Positions 6,895 through 15,852 of a DNA stretch of 64,000 nt are shown here, piece after piece; the first letter of the stretch is position 1, and the number at the start of each line of letters is the position of its first letter. The DNA lies in the NCBI GenBank assembly GCA_036496805.1, contig DASXKN010000008.1:16839-80838 (forward strand), written 5' to 3'. The stretch is from SZAS-103 sp036496805 (lineage in GTDB: Bacteria > Pseudomonadota > Gammaproteobacteria > Xanthomonadales > Xanthomonadaceae). The notes under the pieces are model-generated. The model saw only the letters and a list, made by a program, of their open reading frames with translations. It made no database searches and was not told the DNA's origin. The translations under genes and the position numbers were made by a program.

Positions 6895-8781
6895 ATGTCC
6901 GGCCACAACCAGTTCGAGCTGCTGCGCCAGCGGCGCTTCCTGCCGTTCTTCCTGACCCAGTCGCTGGGGGCGTTCAACGACAATGTGTTCCGGCAGGCGA
7001 CGGTGGTGCTGATCACCTCGCTGATGGGGCTCACGCTCGAGCAGCAGTCGCTCTACACCAACCTCGCGCCGGCGCTGTTCATCCTGCCGTTCTTCTTCCT
7101 CTCGGCGACCGCCGGGCAGATCGCGGAGAAGCTCGAGAAGACGCGGATCATCCGCGCGGTGAAGGTGTTCGAGATCGTGGTGATGGCGATCGCCGCGTAC
7201 GGTTTCTACGCGCACCACGCGGTGTTGCTGCTCGTGGTGCTGTTCCTGATGGGCGTGCACTCCACCGTGTTCGGGCCGATCAAGTATTCGATACTGCCGC
7301 AGATGCTGCACCCTCAGGAGCTGGTCGGCGGCAACGGCCTGGTCGAGACCGGCACGGCGATGGCGATCCTGTTCGGGATGATGCTCGGCGGCGGGCTGAT
7401 GCTGGTGCCGGGAACCGGGCCGATGCTCGCTTCGCTGGCGGTGATCGCGATCGCGCTCGCCGGCTACGCGGCCTCGCGCGCGATCCCGCCGGCGCCGCCG
7501 ACCGCGCCCGGGCTGAAGCTGGAATGGAATCCGTTCGTCGAAAGCTGGCGCTGCCTGCAGTTGTGCAGGAAGCAGCGCGCGGTGTTCAACTCGGTGCTCG
7601 GCATCTCGTGGTTCTGGTTCTTCGGCACCGCGTTGACCGCGCAGCTCGAGGTCTACGCCAAGACCAACCTCGGCGGCAGCGGCGCGCTCTACCTGCTGGC
7701 GCTGGGCATGTTCTCGGTCGGCACCGGCATCGGTTCGCTGCTGTGCGAGAAGCTGTCGGGGCGCACGGTCGAGATCGGACTGGTGCCACTGGGTGCGTTC
7801 GGCCTGAGCGCGGCGACCATCGACCTGTACTTCGCGCGGCCGGGCGTCGCGCCGCGGACGGGGCTGGACATCGCCGGCTTCCTGCAGGCGCCGGGCAGTA
7901 TCCACGTCCTGCTCGACCTGACGATGATCGGCGTGTTCGGCGGTTTTTTCCTGGTGCCGCTGTTCGCGCTGGTGCAGAGCCGCACGCAACGCGCCGAGCT
8001 GTCGCGGGTGATCGCCGGCAACAACATCCTCAACGCGGTCTTCATCGTGGTTGCCGCGGTCTGCGGCATCCTCGCCAACAGCGTGCTGCACTGGGGCATC
8101 CCGCGCTTCTTCCTCGCGCTCGCGCTGCTCAATGCCGCGGTGGCGGTCTACATCTTCACCCTGGTGCCTGAATTCCTGATGCGCTTCGCGTGCTGGGCGC
8201 TGATGAAGGCGTTGTACCGGGTGCGCGTGTCGGGGATCGAGCGCATTCCCGATGAAGGACCGGCGCTGCTGGTGTGCAACCACGTCAGTTATCTCGACGC
8301 GTTGCTGATCGGCGGCGCGGTGCCGCGGCCGGCGCGCTTCGTCATGTACTACCGGATTTTCCACACGCCCGGCGCGGCGTGGATGTTCAAGGCCGCCAAG
8401 GCGATCCCGATCGCCGGCGCGAAGGAGGATCCGGCGATGATGGAGCGCGCGTTCGCCGCGGTCGACGCGGCGCTGGCGGCGGGTGAGCTTGTCTGCATCT
8501 TCCCGGAGGGCGCGCTGACGAAGGACGGGCAGATCGCGTCGTTCAAGGCTGGCGTCGAACGCATCCTCGCCAAACGCCCGGTGCCGGTGGTGCCGCTGGC
8601 GCTGCGCGGAATGTGGAGCAGCATGTGGAGCAAGCGCGATTCCAGGATGCGGCGGCTGCGCATGCCGCGACGCTTCCGCGCGCAGGTCGAGCTGCTCGCC
8701 GGCGAGCCCGTCGACGGCACGCAGGCGAACGCGGCGATGCTGGAAACGCGGGTGCGAGAACTGCGCGGCGACATGGCCTGA
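6895..8781 (+). CDS. MFS transporter-acyltransferase (LplT-PlsC) fusion
   Basis: 628 residues in two parts. Residues 1 to about 420 are a major-facilitator transporter related to lysophospholipid flippase LplT: FFLTQSLGAFNDNVFRQA at the N terminus is the family signature, followed by about 12 hydrophobic segments. Residues about 435-628 are a PlsC-type 1-acylglycerol-3-phosphate acyltransferase with NHVSYLD (catalytic His463/Asp468) and FPEG (536-539). Together they could import lysophospholipid across the inner membrane and re-acylate it. Larger relatives add a third acyl-ACP/AMP ligase domain, which is absent, so the acyl donor must come from elsewhere. AGGGGAT precedes the ATG. Substrate inferred. 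Confidence 0.82.
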   Translation: MSGHNQFELLRQRRFLPFFLTQSLGAFNDNVFRQATVVLITSLMGLTLEQQSLYTNLAPALFILPFFFLSATAGQIAEKLEKTRIIRAVKVFEIVVMAIAAYGFYAHHAVLLLVVLFLMGVHSTVFGPIKYSILPQMLHPQELVGGNGLVETGTAMAILFGMMLGGGLMLVPGTGPMLASLAVIAIALAGYAASRAIPPAPPTAPGLKLEWNPFVESWRCLQLCRKQRAVFNSVLGISWFWFFGTALTAQLEVYAKTNLGGSGALYLLALGMFSVGTGIGSLLCEKLSGRTVEIGLVPLGAFGLSAATIDLYFARPGVAPRTGLDIAGFLQAPGSIHVLLDLTMIGVFGGFFLVPLFALVQSRTQRAELSRVIAGNNILNAVFIVVAAVCGILANSVLHWGIPRFFLALALLNAAVAVYIFTLVPEFLMRFACWALMKALYRVRVSGIERIPDEGPALLVCNHVSYLDALLIGGAVPRPARFVMYYRIFHTPGAAWMFKAAKAIPIAGAKEDPAMMERAFAAVDAALAAGELVCIFPEGALTKDGQIASFKAGVERILAKRPVPVVPLALRGMWSSMWSKRDSRMRRLRMPRRFRAQVELLAGEPVDGTQANAAMLETRVRELRGDMA

Positions 8782-8858
8782 GCGCGACCCTCACCGACAA
8801 CAGGCCGGCCTCCGCAACGCCCTGCTAAACTCTCGCAACACGATCGATCGAGGTGGGC

Positions 8859-11800
8859 ATGTTCTCCAAGGTCGTGGTCGGTCGCTGCCTGCTCGCCTTG
8901 TTCGTCCTCTCGGGCTTCGCCGGACTCGTCTACCAGTCGGTCTGGTCGCACTACCTCGGGCTGGTCCTTGGCCATGCGGCCTACGCGCAGGCGCTGGTGC
9001 TGGCCATCTTCATGGGCGGGATGGCGCTGGGCGCATGGCTGACCAGCCGCTATGGCGTGCGCTGGCGGCGATTGATCCTCGCCTATGCCGGCGTCGAGGG
9101 CGTGATCGGCGTGATGGGCCTGGTGTTCCATCCCGTCTTCCTGTCCTACACGGCTTTCTCGCAGGACAAGGTGTTGCCGGGGATCGACGGCCAATGGCTC
9201 GCGACGACGTGGCAATGGCTTTCGGCGGCATCGCTGATCGCGCCGCAGAGCATCCTGCTCGGCATGACCTTCCCGCTGATGAGCGGCGCCTACCTGCGGA
9301 TGGCGCCGAACGAGGACGGGCGCATCCTCGGCGGGTTGTATTTCAGCAACAGCATCGGCGCGGCGGCTGGCGCGCTGGTATGCACGTTCGTGCTGCTGCC
9401 GGCGATCGGCATGCCCGGTGCCGTGCGGCTGGCCGGATCGATCAACCTGCTGGTGGCCTTGCTGGCCGTGGCGATCTTCGCGACCGTCGGATCCACCGAT
9501 GCGCCGCCGCAGGCGATCGAGCCTGTCGCGCCGGCCGCGGACGAGGGACGCGACGCCCGCTTCCAGTCATGGATGCTGGCCGCCGCGGGAGTGACAGGAG
9601 CGACGTCGTTCGTGTACGAAGTGGGCTGGGTGAGGTTGCTCAACCAGGCGCTCGGGACCACCGTCCATTCCTTCGAGCTGATGCTCGCCACCTTCATCGC
9701 CGGCCTGGCCTTCGGCGGATTGCGGGTGCGCCAGCGCGCAACGCAAACCACGAACCCGGTCGCCGCCACCGGCACGGCGCAGGTCTTCATGGGCGTGGCG
9801 GCACTGCTGTCGGTGCCGTTGTTCACCCTGTCCTTCCACTGGGTCGAATGGATGATGGGCGCGCTGGCGCGCAACGACACGGGGTACGTGTTGTTCAGTC
9901 TCGGCAGCGCCGCGATCGCGATGGCGATCATGTTCCCGGCCGCCTTCTTCGCCGGCATGACGCTGCCACTGATGACCGTGGCGCTGCTTCGGCGCGGTCA
10001 CGGCGAATCGAGCATCGGCAGGGTCTATGCCGCCAACACCCTGGGCGCGATTGTCGGCGTCTTCGCCACCATGCACCTGCTCATCCCGGGCATCGGCGTG
10101 GCGTTGTCGGTCACGCTGGCGGCATTCGCCGACCTGCTGCTGGGACTGGCCCTGCTGCGATTCTCCGCGCCGCGGGAAAGCCGTCGATGGATGCTCGCCG
10201 GCGCCTGCGGGGCGGCTGCGACCCTGGCGAGCCTGCATTGGGGTCGCATCGATCCCGGCGAGCAGGTGGGCGGTGTCTACCGCAGCGGCCAGGCCGGCAT
10301 TCCAGCCCACTACGTGAAGTTCCTGCGCGACGGCAAGACCGCGACCGTGGGCGTGTTCGCGCAAGGCAACGGCGTGGCGGTCATCGCCACCAATGGCAAG
10401 CCCGACGCCGGCATCCAGGTCGTCCCCGGTCAGCCGGCTTCCTACGACGAATTGACGATGCGCATGGAAGCGGCGCTGCCGCTGGCCATGCACCCGAATC
10501 CGCGCCAGGTGGCATTGATCGGCTGGGGTTCGGGCATGTGCACGGCGACCTTCCTCGGCAGCCCGATACCGGTCAGCGTCGACACGATCGAGATCGAGCG
10601 CTCCATGTACGACGGCGCCCGCCTGTTCGGGCCGGCGGTGGAACGCGCCTACACCGACCCGCGTTCGCATCCGCAATTCGATGACGCGCGCACGTGGTTC
10701 TCCACCGGCCACCGGCAATTCGACGTCATCGCCTCGGAGCCGTCCAATCCCTGGGTCAGCGGCGTGGCGAGCCTGTTCACCAGCCAGTTCTATGGCCTGG
10801 TCCACAGGCACCTGCGCGCCGGCGGGATCATGTCGCAGTGGATCCAGTCCTACGAACTGGACGACCGCCTGCTCGCCACGATGGTCGCCGCGCTGATCGG
10901 CGAGTTTGCGCACGTGGATGTCTATGTGACCAATGCCAGCGACCTGATGTTCGTCGCCAGCGACAAGCCACTGCCGCCGCTCGACCTGAGCCACCTGCAA
11001 ACCGAACCACTGCGTTCGGAGCTCGCGTACACCGGCCTGCGGACGCGCGGCGACTACGCGATACGGCGGATCGGATCGGAACGGATGCTGCGCGCGTTCG
11101 TCGCCTACGCCAGGGCCACGCCGCACTCGGATTTCTATCCCACCGTTTCGCTCGAGGGACCGCGGGCGCGGTTCGCGAACCGTTCGTCGGTGCTCCTCCA
11201 GACACTGGTGTCGAACGGCATGCCGGTGCTGGACGTGCTCGACCAGCGGACGCCTCCGGGGGCGGACGATGTCACCGATTCCATGCACAGCTCGCTCGTG
11301 CAGATCCACCTGGTGGCGCGCGACATCGTCATGGCCCTGCGCAGTGGTGCAGTCGGCGCGCACCTGCAGCAACTCGATCCGGACCTCGCCGATCACCTGC
11401 GTGCCCTGCTCGCCTTGCGACGACCGCTCGGCCCCAGCGACTTGCAAGGCTGGTATTCGGACGTTTCCCAGGTCGCGGGCGCGACGATCGGTGCACTACC
11501 GGCCAGCGATCTGCAGGGCATCTGGATCGACCCGACCTGGTTCGACCATTCGACGCCGCTGCCGGCGCCGGCCGCCGCCGTGATGGCCGCCTTCGACGCA
11601 GCGGCGCGGCGCGACGTCGCCCGCTTGCGCCCGACGGCGCTCGCGGCACTGGAGCAACTGCGGAACGAACTCGCGCCGGACATGTTGCGCGAACAGATGC
11701 TGGTGCTCGCGATGCTCGGTTCGATCGGCGAAGGCCAGCCCGGCCAGGTCGGCGAGCTGGATCGCACATGGGGGCGCGTCGTCCCGCCCTCGGACCAGTA

Positions 11801-11861
11801 CGGCGCGATTCGCGGTTACCTGCTGGCGTGGGCAGGCACGATGCCCGCGAAGCGGCGCTGA
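8859..11861 (+). CDS. Membrane-fused spermidine-synthase-like protein
   Basis: About 1000 residues. The first ~430 hold many hydrophobic segments of the MFS-like type often fused to SpeE domains (SGFAGLVYQSVWSHYLG; FVYEVGWVRLLNQALGTT in the second half). Residues about 530-730 form a Rossmann methyltransferase/aminopropyltransferase fold: VALIGWGSGMCTATFLG (near 551-567), an acidic VDTIEIE strand, and ASEPSNPWVSG (around E627). The last 250 residues are helical and unrecognised. In true spermidine synthases the position equivalent to E627 is a catalytic Asp, so polyamine synthesis is doubtful. The ATG at 8859 is preferred to the GTG two codons earlier because GAGG lies at the right distance. 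Probable inner-membrane protein; role unknown. Confidence 0.7.
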   Translation: MFSKVVVGRCLLALFVLSGFAGLVYQSVWSHYLGLVLGHAAYAQALVLAIFMGGMALGAWLTSRYGVRWRRLILAYAGVEGVIGVMGLVFHPVFLSYTAFSQDKVLPGIDGQWLATTWQWLSAASLIAPQSILLGMTFPLMSGAYLRMAPNEDGRILGGLYFSNSIGAAAGALVCTFVLLPAIGMPGAVRLAGSINLLVALLAVAIFATVGSTDAPPQAIEPVAPAADEGRDARFQSWMLAAAGVTGATSFVYEVGWVRLLNQALGTTVHSFELMLATFIAGLAFGGLRVRQRATQTTNPVAATGTAQVFMGVAALLSVPLFTLSFHWVEWMMGALARNDTGYVLFSLGSAAIAMAIMFPAAFFAGMTLPLMTVALLRRGHGESSIGRVYAANTLGAIVGVFATMHLLIPGIGVALSVTLAAFADLLLGLALLRFSAPRESRRWMLAGACGAAATLASLHWGRIDPGEQVGGVYRSGQAGIPAHYVKFLRDGKTATVGVFAQGNGVAVIATNGKPDAGIQVVPGQPASYDELTMRMEAALPLAMHPNPRQVALIGWGSGMCTATFLGSPIPVSVDTIEIERSMYDGARLFGPAVERAYTDPRSHPQFDDARTWFSTGHRQFDVIASEPSNPWVSGVASLFTSQFYGLVHRHLRAGGIMSQWIQSYELDDRLLATMVAALIGEFAHVDVYVTNASDLMFVASDKPLPPLDLSHLQTEPLRSELAYTGLRTRGDYAIRRIGSERMLRAFVAYARATPHSDFYPTVSLEGPRARFANRSSVLLQTLVSNGMPVLDVLDQRTPPGADDVTDSMHSSLVQIHLVARDIVMALRSGAVGAHLQQLDPDLADHLRALLALRRPLGPSDLQGWYSDVSQVAGATIGALPASDLQGIWIDPTWFDHSTPLPAPAAAVMAAFDAAARRDVARLRPTALAALEQLRNELAPDMLREQMLVLAMLGSIGEGQPGQVGELDRTWGRVVPPSDQYGAIRGYLLAWAGTMPAKRR

Positions 11862-11907
11862 CGTCCCTGCTCGACCCGCGGTCCGATCCGCGCGTCAGAC
11901 CTTCGCG

Positions 11908-12795
11908 TCAGATCAGGCGGGCGATCACGAAGATCGCGATCACCGCCAGCCACAACAGCAGCATGCGCCAGACCAGGCTCATCGCGTCGCGCAATTCCAG
12001 CAGGGCGGGCGTGGCGGCGATCGCGTCGCCGTCGGGCAGGTCGGTGTCGTCGCTGGCGATCTCGATGTCCACGCTGGCGCGCGCGGCGGCGGCGAGGAAT
12101 CCGGTATCGAGGCGTGCGCCGCCGGCATGCCATTCGCGCCATGCCGTGAACACCGCGTCGAAGTTCGCCGCCAGCGCCAGCGCGACGGTCATCAGTTGCG
12201 CCACCGGCCAGTCGAGCACGGCCAGCAGCCAGCGCGCATCCTCGCGCTGCGCGGCCGGAGCCTCGGCATGCGCGGCATCGTCGCCGAGCAGCGCGATCAT
12301 GCGGTAGAACAGCACGCCGGCCGGACCGAGCAGCAGGAACCACAGCAGCGGGCCGAACCAGCGTCGCAGCGCGCCGTTGAACACCGCCTCGACCAGGGCG
12401 TGGCCATCGAGCGCGGCCGGCGCTTCGTTGTGCAGCAGGCTTGCGGCGGCATCGCGCTTGTGCTCGCTGTCGGGCGCATCGACGACCGCATCGACATCGA
12501 GGTCGAGATCGCGCGGTCCCCAGCAATAGAACAGCAGCAGGGTCGCGAACACGAAGCCCGGCAGTCCCCACAACGAGTCGCGCAGGGCCAGTTGCAGCAG
12601 GCCGACCAGCAGCACCGGCAGGCCGACCACCAGCGCCAGCCCGAAGCGGCCGGCGAGCGCGCCGTCGGGCGCGGACACGCCTTCGATGTAGCGCCGCCAC
12701 TCCACCAGCCAGTCGAAGCGGCGCAGCGCCGTGAGCGAACTCGCCACATGCCCCGCAAGCAGGACGATGACGACGGCGATCAGGGCTGCGGACAT
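11908..12795 (-). CDS. ampE: AmpE-like inner-membrane regulatory protein
   Basis: 295 residues with hydrophobic segments at the N terminus (ALIAVVIVLLAGHVA), near residues 60-95, in the middle (FGPLLWFLLLGPAGVLFYRMIALLG) and at the C-terminal end (LLLWLAVIAIFVIARLI). The order of helices and the segment LLAVLDWPVAQLMTVALALAANFDAVFTAW match AmpE/CobD-like proteins, which act with AmpD in signalling from cell-wall recycling to beta-lactamase control. Start ATG at 12795; the longer frame upstream crosses the hairpin array. No ampD is visible here, so the regulatory role is inferred from the family only. Confidence 0.72.
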   Translation of the reverse strand: MSAALIAVVIVLLAGHVASSLTALRRFDWLVEWRRYIEGVSAPDGALAGRFGLALVVGLPVLLVGLLQLALRDSLWGLPGFVFATLLLFYCWGPRDLDLDVDAVVDAPDSEHKRDAAASLLHNEAPAALDGHALVEAVFNGALRRWFGPLLWFLLLGPAGVLFYRMIALLGDDAAHAEAPAAQREDARWLLAVLDWPVAQLMTVALALAANFDAVFTAWREWHAGGARLDTGFLAAAARASVDIEIASDDTDLPDGDAIAATPALLELRDAMSLVWRMLLLWLAVIAIFVIARLI

Positions 12796-12832
12796 GGAAG
12801 CGCTCGATGCATGACGTGGCGATTCTATCAGT

Positions 12833-12974
12833 GTTGAAAATGGCCTTTCCTGTCCATTTTCAACTCGCCAAGTCCGGCACATGCCCGGACTCGGCTCCGC
12901 GAATCAATCGTCCAACAAGTTGATTCGCGAGCGATCCATCCCTGGATCGCAGCAGCGGTGTTTCCAGCACACCG
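12833..12974. repeat. Array of five different perfect hairpins
   Basis: In the gap between nudC and ampE five perfect inverted repeats follow one another: GTTGAAAATGG/CCATTTTCAAC (12833-12864), AGTCCGG/CCGGACT (12871-12891), GCGAATCAA/TTGATTCGC (12899-12928), GCGATCCA/TGGATCGC (12931-12950) and CGGTGT/ACACCG (12956-12974). The arms are unrelated to each other, loops are 4-12 nt and the hairpins are separated by 2-7 nt. No T run follows any of them. The whole gap 12796-12995 has no convincing coding frame. Confidence 0.85.
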
Positions 12975-12995
12975 ATGCGCGCGCCGACGCCACGT

Positions 12996-13901
12996 TCATC
13001 GCGTCGCGACCGGCCTGCCCTGGCGCGCCAGCCAGCGCCGGATCAGCCAGCTCGAAATCGACAGGCGCGGCGACAGCAGCAGTTCGCCGGCGGCGACCGC
13101 GGCGTGGATCTGTTCGGCGCTGAACCAGCGCGCGTCCTCGAGCTCGCCGCCGAAACGCGGCTCGTCCGCATCCGCCTCGGCTTCGAAGCCGACCATCAGG
13201 TTGGCGGGAAATGGCCAGGGCTGCGAGCCGGCGTAGCGGCAGGCGCGCACGCGCAGGCCGGTTTCCTCGAACACCTCGCGCACCACGGCGTCCTCGAGGC
13301 GTTCGCCGGGTTCGAGGAATCCGGCGATTACCGAGTAACGCTTCGCCGGCCAGCTGGCCTGGCGGCCGAGCAGCAGGCGCTGCCCATCGCTGATCGAGAC
13401 GATGATCGCGGTGTCGGTGCGCGGATAGTGTTCGCTGCCGCAGCCGGTGCAGCGCGCGGCGTGACCAGCGCGGATCGGCTGCAGCGGGCCACCGCAGCGT
13501 CCGCAGAAGCGGTGCGTCGCCCGCCAGTGCAGCAGCGCGCGTGCGTGCGCATGCAGGCCCGCGTCGAATGCGGGCAGCCGCATCGCCGCGGCGCGCAGGT
13601 CGATCCGCGGCGCGCCATCCGCACCCTCGTGCGCGGCGTCGAGCGGCAACGCGAACCAGCCGCGGCCTTCGTGCAGGGCGAGGAACACGGCTTCGTCCGG
13701 CAACTGCGGCGCGAGATCGATGCCGCGCACCGGCGCATGGCGCTCGCCACCATCGCGCGCCAGCGCGTGGCCTTCGACGTCGAGCAGCAGCACGCCGGCT
13801 TCGGGCCACAGCGCGCGCAGGGCGTGGGCATCGTCGCGCAGGTGGTCGGCACGATCCGGCGGCGGGTTCGCGAAGGCGTAGTCGGCGGGCAGGTCGCTCA
13901 C
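12996..13901 (-). CDS. nudC: NAD+ diphosphatase / NAD-capped RNA hydrolase NudC
   Basis: 301 residues, near the usual length. It carries the zinc ribbon (Cys133, Cys136, Cys151, Cys154), a Nudix box at about residues 194-216 (GFLEPGERL...REVFEETGL) and the NudC-specific SQPWPFP motif just downstream (226-232), which distinguishes it from other Nudix enzymes. NudC cleaves NAD(H) to NMN and AMP and removes NAD caps from RNA. Start is GTG (MSDLPADY). It lies 21 nt downstream of erpA on the same strand; ampE follows after the hairpin array. Confidence 0.93.
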   Translation of the reverse strand: MSDLPADYAFANPPPDRADHLRDDAHALRALWPEAGVLLLDVEGHALARDGGERHAPVRGIDLAPQLPDEAVFLALHEGRGWFALPLDAAHEGADGAPRIDLRAAAMRLPAFDAGLHAHARALLHWRATHRFCGRCGGPLQPIRAGHAARCTGCGSEHYPRTDTAIIVSISDGQRLLLGRQASWPAKRYSVIAGFLEPGERLEDAVVREVFEETGLRVRACRYAGSQPWPFPANLMVGFEAEADADEPRFGGELEDARWFSAEQIHAAVAAGELLLSPRLSISSWLIRRWLARQGRPVATR

Positions 13902-13922
13902 GCGGCGGACGGCTCGCGGCGG

Positions 13923-14309
13923 TCAGGCCGAGAACGAGCTGCCGCAGCCGCAGGTCGTCTTGGCGTTGGGGTTGCGGATGGTGAACTGCGCGCCGTGCAG
14001 GCTCTCGCTGTAGTCGACCTCGGCGCCGAGCAGGTATTGCAGGCTCAGCGGATCGACCAGCAGGGTCACGCCGTCCTTCTCGACGGCGAGGTCGTCCTCG
14101 GCCTGCTCCTCGTCGAAGGAGAAGCCGTACTGGAAACCCGAGCAGCCGCCGCCGCTGATGTAGACGCGCAGCTTGAGCGCGGCGTTGCCTTCCTCGCGGA
14201 TCAGCTCGGCGACCTTGCGCGCGGCCGCGCTGGTGAACGCCAGCGGCGCGTCGAGCTGCTGGTAATTCGGACTTGAGCTGCCGGGATGCATGGCAAGGAC
14301 ATCGGTCAT
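13923..14309 (-). CDS. erpA: Iron-sulfur cluster insertion protein ErpA
   Basis: 128 residues of the A-type carrier family. The three cluster-binding cysteines are present: Cys56 in ISGGGCSGFQY, and Cys120 and Cys122 in the C-terminal CGCGSSF. LTFTxxAxxKVxELI-like and YSESLHGAQFTIRNPNA segments fit ErpA better than IscA, and the gene is not in an isc cluster. ErpA delivers 4Fe-4S clusters to apo-enzymes. The ATG at 14309 gives the expected length; upstream codons are proline/arginine-rich and unlike the family. Confidence 0.93.
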   Translation of the reverse strand: MTDVLAMHPGSSSPNYQQLDAPLAFTSAAARKVAELIREEGNAALKLRVYISGGGCSGFQYGFSFDEEQAEDDLAVEKDGVTLLVDPLSLQYLLGAEVDYSESLHGAQFTIRNPNAKTTCGCGSSFSA

Positions 14310-14435
14310 GCGATCAGGATGGGGGGCGCGGGGCCGATGTTCAAGCATCGGCCTGCCCGGCCGTCGGGCGAACCTCGCTGCCGCCCTTCCCGCCACAGGA
14401 GCAAAGTCCGGCAACGGTGGAGATGCTCCGCCCTG

Positions 14436-15182
14436 CTATTGGCCCTTGCCCGACCCCGGCGCCGCCGGTTCACCGCTGAGCGCGTCGGCCCATGGGAAGG
14501 CCTGCTGGATCGTGCTGCCTTCCGAATTCAGCGACACCGTCACCTTGTGCGGGGTGAAGCCCGCCGGCAGCATCACGCTGCCCTCGATCTTCTGGAAGTA
14601 GCGGAACTGGAACGGTTGCGCCGGCGCGGCGGGCTTCTGCAGCAGGTCGGTCCATTGCAGGGTCTGCAGCTTGCCGGCCTTCGCGCCTTCGATCTGCATC
14701 GTCATCGCACCCTGGCTGATCTTGCCGCGGTTGAGGTTCTGGGTCAGGGTGGTGGCGTAATGCCAGCTGCCATTGGCGTCCTGGTCCATCTTCACGCTGT
14801 GCACCGACAGGCCGCGACGCTGGCTGCCCGCGCCGACAAGGCGCTCGTAGAAGGCGACGTCGGCGCGCAGCGCGGACACTTCCTCGTCGCGCTCGGACAG
14901 GCTGGTCTGCAATTCCTGGTTGGCGGCGCGGCTGACGGTGTCGGAACTCTTCAGGGTCGCGATCTGCTGCTGCAGGCCATCGACCTGGCCGAGCTGCTCG
15001 CGCAGGTTCGCGTTCTCGCGACCGAGCGCGACCAGGCGCGGTGAGGACCAGTGCACCGCGCCCCAGCCGGCGAGGGCGAGGCTGGCGATCCACAGCGTCA
15101 CCAGCAGGGCGATCCAGCGCCGCAGTTTTCCGGATCGGGCAGCGGTCGCGGGCGCTGGGTGGTCGGGGGCGGGTTCGTCCAT
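14436..15182 (-). CDS. Membrane-anchored coiled-coil protein (DUF6776-like)
   Basis: About 248 residues: a proline/alanine-rich cytoplasmic start, one transmembrane helix (WIALLVTLWIASLALAGWGA, about 23-42), a coiled coil with regular leucines (about 55-105) and a C-terminal beta-rich domain of roughly 130 residues. Proteins of this form sit next to erpA in related genomes and have no proven job; the topology suggests an envelope scaffold or assembly factor. Start ATG at 15182. A 126-nt gap separates it from erpA on the same strand. Confidence 0.6.
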   Translation of the reverse strand: MDEPAPDHPAPATAARSGKLRRWIALLVTLWIASLALAGWGAVHWSSPRLVALGRENANLREQLGQVDGLQQQIATLKSSDTVSRAANQELQTSLSERDEEVSALRADVAFYERLVGAGSQRRGLSVHSVKMDQDANGSWHYATTLTQNLNRGKISQGAMTMQIEGAKAGKLQTLQWTDLLQKPAAPAQPFQFRYFQKIEGSVMLPAGFTPHKVTVSLNSEGSTIQQAFPWADALSGEPAAPGSGKGQ

Positions 15183-15229
15183 CCCCCGGGTATAGCTTCC
15201 CGCTCGCGCGAGCGTCAAGCGACCGCCGC

Positions 15230-15235
15230 TATACT
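15230..15235 (+). promoter_or_regulatory. -10 box for DUF4126-hemJ
   Basis: TATACT, 29 nt upstream of the DUF4126 ATG, in the 82-nt divergent gap. No convincing -35 hexamer is visible at 16-18 bp. Confidence 0.45.
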
Positions 15236-15264
15236 CCGCAGTCCCGGTTCACCGGATCGTCGAC

Positions 15265-15852
15265 ATGCACGACCCGTCCGTCCTTGCACTTGGCGTCGCC
15301 CTGGCCTGGCTGGCCGGCGTGCGGGTGTACCTGACCGTCCTGTTCCTCGGGCTGGCGGGGACGTTCGGCTGGATCGCGCTGCCGGAGGTCCTGCAAGGCA
15401 TCGCCTCGCCGTGGCTGATCGGCCTGTGCGCGTTGCTCGCCCTGGTCGAATTCGTGGTCGACAAGATCCCGGGCATGGACGGCGGCTGGGACCTGCTGCA
15501 CACCCTGGTCCGAATCCCCGCCGGAGCCTTCCTTGGCGCGGCCTTCATCGGTCGCGACCACCGCCTGGGCGGCCAGGCCCTGCTGGCTGGCGGCGCGGTC
15601 GCGCTCTGCAGCCACCTGGTCAAGGGCCTGACGCGCAGGCTGATCAACACCTCGCCCGAACCATTGAGCAACTGGAGCGCGTCGCTCGCCGAGGATGCCC
15701 TGTGCCTGGCCGCGCTCGCCCTGCTCGCCGCGCATCCGCTGCAGGGAATGTCGATCGCCATCGGCGGATCGCTGCTGGTGGCGCTCGCAGCCGCATGGTC
15801 GTTCCGCGCCACGCTCCGGCGCGGCGTGCGGCGGACGGAGGCGACGGCCTGA
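15265..15852 (+). CDS. DUF4126 integral membrane protein
   Basis: 195 residues with 4-5 hydrophobic stretches; WLAGVRVYLTVLFLGLAG near the start and LVEFVVDKIPGMDGGWDLLHTLVRIPAGAFLGAA in the middle are the DUF4126 hallmarks. The function of the family is unknown. Its stop overlaps the start of hemJ by one base (TGATG), so the two are co-translated. Confidence 0.85.
   Translation: MHDPSVLALGVALAWLAGVRVYLTVLFLGLAGTFGWIALPEVLQGIASPWLIGLCALLALVEFVVDKIPGMDGGWDLLHTLVRIPAGAFLGAAFIGRDHRLGGQALLAGGAVALCSHLVKGLTRRLINTSPEPLSNWSASLAEDALCLAALALLAAHPLQGMSIAIGGSLLVALAAAWSFRATLRRGVRRTEATA

Noticed and set aside
12881..13123. Plus-strand coding frame across the five-hairpin array
   Set aside because: Composition is Ser/Ala/Arg low complexity and it runs into the antisense of nudC; the perfect inverted repeats explain the region better.
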